Positions 7,001-10,409 of a DNA stretch of 10,409 nucleotides are shown here, piece by piece; positions within the stretch are counted from its first letter, which is position 1; the number at the start of each line of letters is the position of its first letter. Location: positions 1 to 10,409 of the forward strand of contig NZ_CAUDZA010000043.1 in the NCBI RefSeq assembly GCF_958453765.1. Reading direction: 5' to 3'. Source of the DNA: Phascolarctobacterium_A succinatutens_B (lineage in GTDB: Bacteria > Bacillota > Negativicutes > Acidaminococcales > Acidaminococcaceae). The notes under the pieces were generated by a model. That model was not told where the DNA came from, made no database searches, and saw nothing but the letters and a program-made list of their open reading frames with translations. Position numbers and translations under genes: made by a program.

Positions 7001-7299
7001 CGGCCGTAAACCGCTTAGGCCTCCCCTTCCTGGATAAGCTCAACGCAGGCGACTTCCCCGGCTACGCCGCAGGCGGCCTTGTGCGTCCGAATCTTTATGT
7101 CGGCGCTGGGGTTAGCACAGCTAAAAGCAGCGACAGTCAAAGCCTGGCAGAAAAAGCTATCAACATAATTATGAACATATCCACAATGGACGCTCAAAGC
7201 TTCCAGGAATTTTTAGAGCGCAACGGCGGCAGAGAAGCAATTCAGCAGGTCGCCTATGACGCGGAAAGAAATTTCTTGACCAATAAAGGAGCGTGGTAA
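3979..7299 (+). CDS. Tape measure protein
   Basis: At 1106 residues this is by far the longest gene, directly after the chaperone pair. It sets tail length and is expelled through the host envelope with the DNA. The start ATVAQLLIKIGADTSELKKQLDSTKKQI is a common tape measure opening. Residues about 67-255 match the conserved tape measure N-terminal domain (FTNMLGSA, AAATPFEF, EMLQLTEAGIPAWQML, TWSTLMDGI). Two hydrophobic stretches follow (about 291-349 and 397-419), the first long enough for two membrane spans. A charged helical section at roughly 550-800 includes KQRLTELYAQKRLDALREEA and is likely coiled coil. Low-complexity Ala/Gly/Thr follows. Near the end is the motif GAGTGTSDSIPAMLSNGEYV (985-1004), which recurs in many tape measures. 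At about 1.5 angstrom per residue the tail would be near 165 nm (inference from lambda-type scaling). No frameshift or truncation is seen. Confidence 0.95.
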   Translation: MATVAQLLIKIGADTSELKKQLDSTKKQIHSAFGSDFLRVSNRAALAIAGIGAAIAAAGVKAVEAAGKLQNVQTAFTNMLGSAQKAAAFTKELQGFAAATPFEFNQVTSAAQKFLAFGFTAEQVIPTLTAVGDAAAGVGLGADGIDRVTLALGQMAAKSRIQSDEMLQLTEAGIPAWQMLADKIGKSVPEVMDMVSKGAVDAATGINALVEGMNQKFGGMMEQQSHTIQGTWSTLMDGIDQTAAQVGLRLAENFNVTGIFESLGNTMNDFAQAVQTSGIAEAFRTAIPTEFQIAIIGIGTALVGVAIPAIALGTTALLGFLAPLGAAISAAAPFIAAAVAIATGLYALWRNGVTVADFFDFFGIEMQTVTGYVDAVKSCFQQLGSTFQSVLTILKPCFTVILTLLYAIVQVWAWIFGYITEVLMKLATGFVNLVNLLLQVVEWAANGINTFLNSIADDFMNLADSALPEFASSALKRISSFVTTAIGWLNNLISKIFETDDALSEAKGEEKKAPKAPKKLEIPKYEQFKNTAPVGATNVPKIAGASAKTDNSLLNEAANTSKQIADEWYRTFSTKSDMVDRWYKEESDSLEKSRALNSNYEVDKQRLTELYAQKRLDALREEAKERDDLINKARELGINSKTADIALYSSEGTKQLEQMRLDYTKTLNSISDRWAEQQRNFTGMTEAQKNTYIAALKEYGVAYELNAQQEISFTQEAEKEKLAAFKKYQDERLEYYTQCKDIQADIDKAYATASYSALKSALSKENLARISAYNEAKTTMQAYYDATTEAHMSFKERMTNAITESQNSFQNFFSDVLTMQTSFVDGMGELLNNLFDNIVNQITAGWAASITQGALSFLMPGNGNNGGSGDGAGGDQLANFGTALDAATGSVNGLGAGVGAANGAIGTGTSLMGAYNGIQSLITGTTKPAEGAATTAVTAALTALATAATSASIALSALSASGGFGFGFFAKGGVVKAAGGGSIVGAGTGTSDSIPAMLSNGEYVLTAAAVNRLGLPFLDKLNAGDFPGYAAGGLVRPNLYVGAGVSTAKSSDSQSLAEKAINIIMNISTMDAQSFQEFLERNGGREAIQQVAYDAERNFLTNKGAW

Positions 7300-7300
7300 T

Positions 7301-7861
7301 ATGGTCTTAAAAAAATTCCCTGACCTAAGACGCTTCGCATGGGAAAGCACAAAAAGCCAAAAATGGGAAACTACAAGCCAGCGCTCAGCGTCCGGGCGTA
7401 TGCGTACCTTGACCAACCAGCTTTACCCAAACTGGACAATAACAGCAAGCTATAACTGCTTGACTGATGCAGAAGCGCGTCAGCTGCACGGCTTTGCTGC
7501 TAGTGTAAAAGGCGGCTTTGAGCCTTTTTTGTGGTTAGATCCGGAAGACTACCAGGAAAAAGGCCGGCCGTTAGCGGCGCTGGATGGTACACGCTATCAG
7601 GCCACTATGAAGCTAGGCGAACACGTCGAGCCGGTAGAATACATTGAGAACGTGGCTGTTTACGTTGATGATATAAGGCAAAACCCTTCTTCCTACTCTA
7701 TTGATGGTGGCGTAGTTAAATTTAAAACAACGCCGGCAGGAACCGTTACAGCTGACTACACATACTATTGGCGCGTACACTTTGCTGATGACGGCCTCGA
7801 GATTGAAAAGATATTCCAGGATGCCAACAAAGCAAGCCTGACGCTGGAGGTGGTAAGATGA
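7301..7861 (+). CDS. Distal tail protein, DUF2460 family (GTA g12-like)
   Basis: A 186-residue protein of the DUF2460/TIGR02217 phage family. In the Rhodobacter GTA the member g12 is the distal tail protein, a ring that ends the tube and carries the baseplate. Seen: the opening FPDLRRFAWESTKSQKWETT followed by SASGRMRTLTNQLYPNWTIT. This is the family pattern of a short strand, a basic 'sGr..R' turn and an aromatic strand. Then come LTDAEARQLHGFAASVKGGFE and PFLWLDPEDYQ ('f...dG....F.~.dP.d'). The second half holds strands ending VTADYTYYWRVHFADDGLEIE, also typical. AAAGGAG at 7285-7291 precedes the ATG by nine bases. The ORF begins one base after the tape measure stop and overlaps the next gene by ATGA. 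Family is recognised; function follows from the GTA structure. Confidence 0.82.
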   Translation: MVLKKFPDLRRFAWESTKSQKWETTSQRSASGRMRTLTNQLYPNWTITASYNCLTDAEARQLHGFAASVKGGFEPFLWLDPEDYQEKGRPLAALDGTRYQATMKLGEHVEPVEYIENVAVYVDDIRQNPSSYSIDGGVVKFKTTPAGTVTADYTYYWRVHFADDGLEIEKIFQDANKASLTLEVVR

Positions 7862-8436
7862 AAAACGTACCGCAAAACCTTATAGAGCATCTTAACGGTG
7901 TGAAAAATTTCACGGCCTGCGACCTCTTTGAGCTGCGTTTGTTTTCCGGTAGCGTCTATTACTTTTCCGGAGCCGATTACAACGTCACCTATGACGGCAA
8001 AACATACAAGCCCGGACCTCTCATAACGCGCCAGAAGGTAAAGCTAAATGACCGCGTCACTGTTGACAGTATGAGCATCACATTCAGCACAAATTCAACC
8101 GACAAGATCGCCGGAAAAACTATCATGGCAGCTGCACATGATGGCGTATTAGACAAAGCAAAGCTGCTTTTGCGGCGCTGTTTTTTCAAGGACGCTGTAA
8201 TTTTAGGCGTTATCGACCTTTTTGCCGGCAACGTGGAAATCAAAAAAGCCGGAGGGCTAAAGCTGGAGCTTACTGTAAAATCCAAAGCACAAGGCCTTTC
8301 GCAAGAATTTCCGATAAGAAGATTTTACCCACAAGGGACATACACAAACACAGGCGGCACAATTACCAGCGACGAAGAAGGCGACGCTGGCAGCCTCATT
8401 TGCCCGTACGTGCCACGAAAAGAGGTGCTGCTATGA
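7858..8436 (+). CDS. Baseplate hub-like protein, DUF2163/BR0599 family (GTA g13-like), short form
   Basis: A 192-residue protein of the DUF2163/BR0599 phage family, counterpart of GTA g13, the hub protein between distal tail ring and tip. Seen: ACDLFELRLFSGSVYYFSGADYNV with DGKTYKPGPLITR is the typical first sheet ('~.l~.i.l.dG..~~.t..d..v...G..Y.p'). It is followed by VTVDSMSITF and by a central sheet containing LFAGNVEI. The C-terminal part ends LICPYVPRKEVLL. Full-length relatives are, as I recall, usually well over 200 residues, and gpL-type hubs carry a cysteine set for an iron-sulfur cluster. Here only three cysteines (21, 108, 182) are present and just one lies in the C-terminal part, so that cluster seems absent. 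GGAGG at 7846-7850 is seven bases before the ATG. ATGA overlaps at both ends point to translational coupling. Confidence 0.8.
   Translation: MKNVPQNLIEHLNGVKNFTACDLFELRLFSGSVYYFSGADYNVTYDGKTYKPGPLITRQKVKLNDRVTVDSMSITFSTNSTDKIAGKTIMAAAHDGVLDKAKLLLRRCFFKDAVILGVIDLFAGNVEIKKAGGLKLELTVKSKAQGLSQEFPIRRFYPQGTYTNTGGTITSDEEGDAGSLICPYVPRKEVLL
8421..8425 (+). promoter_or_regulatory. Ribosome-binding site that fixes the start of the peptidase gene
   Basis: AGAGG at 8421-8425 is seven bases before ATG 8433. This ATG overlaps the preceding stop as ATGA, like the previous junction. An in-frame TTG at 8400 would add eleven residues rich in Arg that look like read-through of the neighbouring coding sequence, and it lacks a ribosome site. 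Confidence 0.7.
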
Positions 8437-8891
8437 GTTATACCCCACAAGGTGAAAAAATCGCTCTGGCGGCGCGTGAGTGGCTAGGAACGCCACATGT
8501 AAACGGCGCTCGTGTCAAAGGCAAAGGCGTTGACTGTGGCATGTTGCTCATCGGCGCTATGGAAGATGCTGGCGTAATAAAAAAAGACGCCATCAAAATA
8601 GCGCCCTACTCTCCGGAATTCCACTTGCACAACAGGCGCGAATGGATGAAGGAATATGTTGAAAAATACTGCAAGCGCATCGAAGGCGAACCGCAAAAAG
8701 GTGATTTTCTGCTTTATCAATACGGCCGCTGCTGTAGTCATGCCGGCATATATATCGGCGATGGCTGCGTAATCCATGCGCAGCTTGAACAAGGTGTCAT
8801 CCTGTCGAGCTTCGACGATGTTGTTTTTTACGATGCCAAAGGCAGGAGCAGACTGCGTGGCATCTATCGCTTTCAGGGAGGACCTGCATAA
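8433..8891 (+). CDS. Tail-associated NlpC/P60 peptidase (GTA g14-like)
   Basis: A 152-residue cysteine peptidase of the NlpC/P60 superfamily, the kind found in phage tail tips (GTA g14, C-terminal domain of lambda gpK). It is expected to cut peptide bonds in the cell wall so that the tail can pass at the start of infection. The catalytic set is complete: Cys35 in GKGVDCGML, His103 in CSHAGIYIG, and a third polar residue, His115, in CVIHAQ. The N-terminal helix (AAREWLGTPHVNGAR) and GDFLLYQYG before the catalytic histidine are also standard. There is no signal peptide, and the single domain is the normal size for a tail peptidase, smaller than most lysins. It lies between hub and tip genes, overlapping both by a few bases. 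It is unlikely to be the lysis endolysin, since no holin is adjacent. Confidence 0.92.
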   Translation: MSYTPQGEKIALAAREWLGTPHVNGARVKGKGVDCGMLLIGAMEDAGVIKKDAIKIAPYSPEFHLHNRREWMKEYVEKYCKRIEGEPQKGDFLLYQYGRCCSHAGIYIGDGCVIHAQLEQGVILSSFDDVVFYDAKGRSRLRGIYRFQGGPA

Positions 8892-10409
8892 TGAGCATTT
8901 TCAAGGGAAAAACCGTTGTCAACAGAGCCGAAAAAATAGCTGACTTCACAATAGCAACAGCGGAATACGGCTCTGCTGTACCGGAGATAATCGGTACAAC
9001 ACGCACCAGCGGCAACATTATTTATTACGATGACTTTACTGCCCACGAACACAAGGAGACTCAAAGAAGCGGTAAGGGCGGCGGCTCTAAAACCGTAAGC
9101 ATCACCTATACCTATACCGTGGCCATCATCTTCGCACTTTGCGAAGGCGCGATTAAAGGCCTGGGGAAAGTGTGGAAAAACAAGGATATTTATAATTATC
9201 CTAGTGATGAAATCGGCATGACGTTATATTATGGCACAAATGAGCAACAGCCTTGGCCGTATGTTGTCGGTAAACACCCTGAAAAGGCTCTGCCTTATAA
9301 AGGCCTTGCATATATGGCTGGCGTTATAGACCTTGGCAGCAATGCCAGCTTACCAAATTTCAATTTTGAAGTTAAAGGCAAGCTTACTGAAGGCGGTGAC
9401 GGTGTAGATGTAAACCCTGCTGATTATATTCTGTATATCCTCAACAAGATTGGTATGGGCGATGTAAAAATTTCCGGTATTGAAAATTACAAACGCTATT
9501 GCGCTGCTGCTGACCTGCTGATCAGCACGCCGATGGATGAAAGCAAATCCAGAACCGCCCGCGAAATCGTCAATGAGATTGCGACAATCACCAACGCCTT
9601 CATGTTCTGGTCCAACGATCAGTTTAAAATCGTTCCGCTGGCTGACAGGCCTATAGGCAACTGGGAGCCAAACAGGACAATCATGTACGACCTGACTCCG
9701 GATGACTTTCTGCCACAAAGCAATGGAGCTTGTGTAACCTATGCAAGGAAAGACAGCAGCGAAATCTACAATCGCTTTACCGTCGAATTCATCAACCGTG
9801 CAAATGGCTACGAGAAGGAAAGCGTCAGCTACGTGGACAGCGACGACCTGAAAGAATATGGTCTGCGTCAAGCGTCCACAACAAAAGCTTTATACATTTA
9901 CACCAAAAAAAGAGCTGTATTCCTGGCTGAAGAGCTTGCGAGAAAGAACAAATACGAGCGTAACCAATACACCTTCAAATTGGATTGGGCATTCTGCCGC
10001 TTAGAGGTTGGCGACCTTGTAACCTTAACAGATCCGTCCATAGGCCTAAACAAACAGGTGGCTCTTATCGACAGCGTCACCGAAGACGCTCAAGGACTTT
10101 TAACTTTTACTGCCATTTCCAGAGCAGGCGGCGATTATGACGCTGCTATATATGACGTGCATGACACAGAGCGCCCTTTTGTTGATTTTTCGCCAGAACC
10201 CGGAGACGTTGATATACCGGTAATATTCCAACCGCCGACGGAATTGACCAGCAATGGTAATGAGTTGTGGATAGGTGCTAAAGGAAAAAGCAAGAACTGG
10301 GGCGGCTGCAATGTTTGGGTAAGTGATGACAACCAGCATTACAGCGAAGTCGGCAAAATAACCAACAGCGCCCGTCTTGGTTCTCTGGCGGCGGCAGTCA
10401 ATGCATCTG
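8891..10409 (+). CDS. Tail-tip host-specificity protein, gpJ/megatron-type (partial, runs off the right edge)
   Basis: The frame is open from ATG 8891 to the window end, giving 506 complete codons without a stop; the C-terminus lies outside. GGGAGGA at 8876-8882 is eight bases upstream, and the ATG overlaps the peptidase stop (TAATG). The N-terminus matches the tip proteins of GTA g15 and lambda gpJ. It has a Gly/Lys turn SGKGGGSK (60-67), an aromatic strand (SITYTYTVAI) and the hallmark ALCEGAIKGLGKVW at about 82-95. Around 218-250 RTAREIVNEIATITNAFMFW and FKIVPL fit the Phage-tail_3 domain. Later segments are beta-rich, with FKLDWAFCRLEVGDLVTLTD typical of the gpJ hub part. Such proteins trimerise at the tail tip, close the channel and often carry receptor-binding parts at the C-terminus. 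The TIM-barrel domain found before Phage-tail_3 in the GTA protein is not present in this portion. Confidence 0.88.
   Translation, partial: MSIFKGKTVVNRAEKIADFTIATAEYGSAVPEIIGTTRTSGNIIYYDDFTAHEHKETQRSGKGGGSKTVSITYTYTVAIIFALCEGAIKGLGKVWKNKDIYNYPSDEIGMTLYYGTNEQQPWPYVVGKHPEKALPYKGLAYMAGVIDLGSNASLPNFNFEVKGKLTEGGDGVDVNPADYILYILNKIGMGDVKISGIENYKRYCAAADLLISTPMDESKSRTAREIVNEIATITNAFMFWSNDQFKIVPLADRPIGNWEPNRTIMYDLTPDDFLPQSNGACVTYARKDSSEIYNRFTVEFINRANGYEKESVSYVDSDDLKEYGLRQASTTKALYIYTKKRAVFLAEELARKNKYERNQYTFKLDWAFCRLEVGDLVTLTDPSIGLNKQVALIDSVTEDAQGLLTFTAISRAGGDYDAAIYDVHDTERPFVDFSPEPGDVDIPVIFQPPTELTSNGNELWIGAKGKSKNWGGCNVWVSDDNQHYSEVGKITNSARLGSLAAAVNAS

Noticed and set aside
6994..7007. A perfect 14-base palindrome (ACGGCCGCGGCCGT) in the tape measure gene.
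   Set aside because: It encodes the Ala-Ala run after the conserved C-terminal motif and is explained by GC-rich alanine codons. There is no second copy or context for a protein-binding site.
8433..8891. The NlpC/P60 protein as the lysis endolysin.
   Set aside because: It sits between hub and tip genes with coupled overlaps, has a single small catalytic domain and no wall-binding domain or adjacent holin. A tail-tip role fits better.

Overview
The window is one uninterrupted, single-strand (+) head-to-tail morphogenesis cluster of a long-tailed (siphovirus-type) phage or prophage. Eleven reading frames are packed with gaps of 1-57 bases or short overlaps, and every one has a recognisable Shine-Dalgarno sequence. 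I see no tRNA, integrase, repressor, mobile element, CRISPR array or attachment site. The window starts just upstream of the capsid gene, so the terminase, portal and prohead protease are presumably further left. It ends inside the tail-tip gene, so fibres, holin and lysin are presumably further right.

Layout: HK97-fold major capsid protein (32-1216); head-tail connector, gp6 type (1219-1530); head-closure adaptor, SPP1 gp16 type (1524-1853); HK97 gp10-type protein (1855-2310); DUF3168 tail terminator (2303-2725); TP901-1-type tail tube (2740-3204); a gap holding a strong hairpin (3214-3239); tail assembly chaperone (3262-3642) with a -1 frame extension (3639-4019); tape measure (3979-7299); DUF2460 distal tail protein (7301-7861); DUF2163 hub-like protein (7858-8436); NlpC/P60 peptidase (8433-8891); and the start of a gpJ/megatron-type tail-tip protein (8891 to the right edge).

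How the genes work together: the capsid protein builds the shell. The connector, adaptor, gp10-type and DUF3168 proteins build and close the neck and join head to tail. The tube protein polymerises around the tape measure, helped by the two chaperone forms. The last four genes make the baseplate or tip, including a wall-degrading peptidase. The order closely follows the structural genes of the Rhodobacter gene transfer agent (g5 to g15), with an added gp10-type gene.

The most notable element is a complete -1 programmed frameshift signal at the end of the chaperone gene: an A-AAA-AAC heptamer directly before the stop, a GC-rich hairpin 6 bases later, and an open -1 frame of 126 codons that reads into a conserved-looking second domain. 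It is the equivalent of the lambda gpG/gpGT switch.

Host: AGGAGG-type ribosome sites in front of nearly every gene and a roughly balanced base composition suggest a Firmicute. The GTA/lambda-like tip set with a tail-borne peptidase would suit a diderm member such as a Negativicute, but this is a weak inference. Nothing in the window says whether the element is a virulent phage, a prophage or a domesticated particle.
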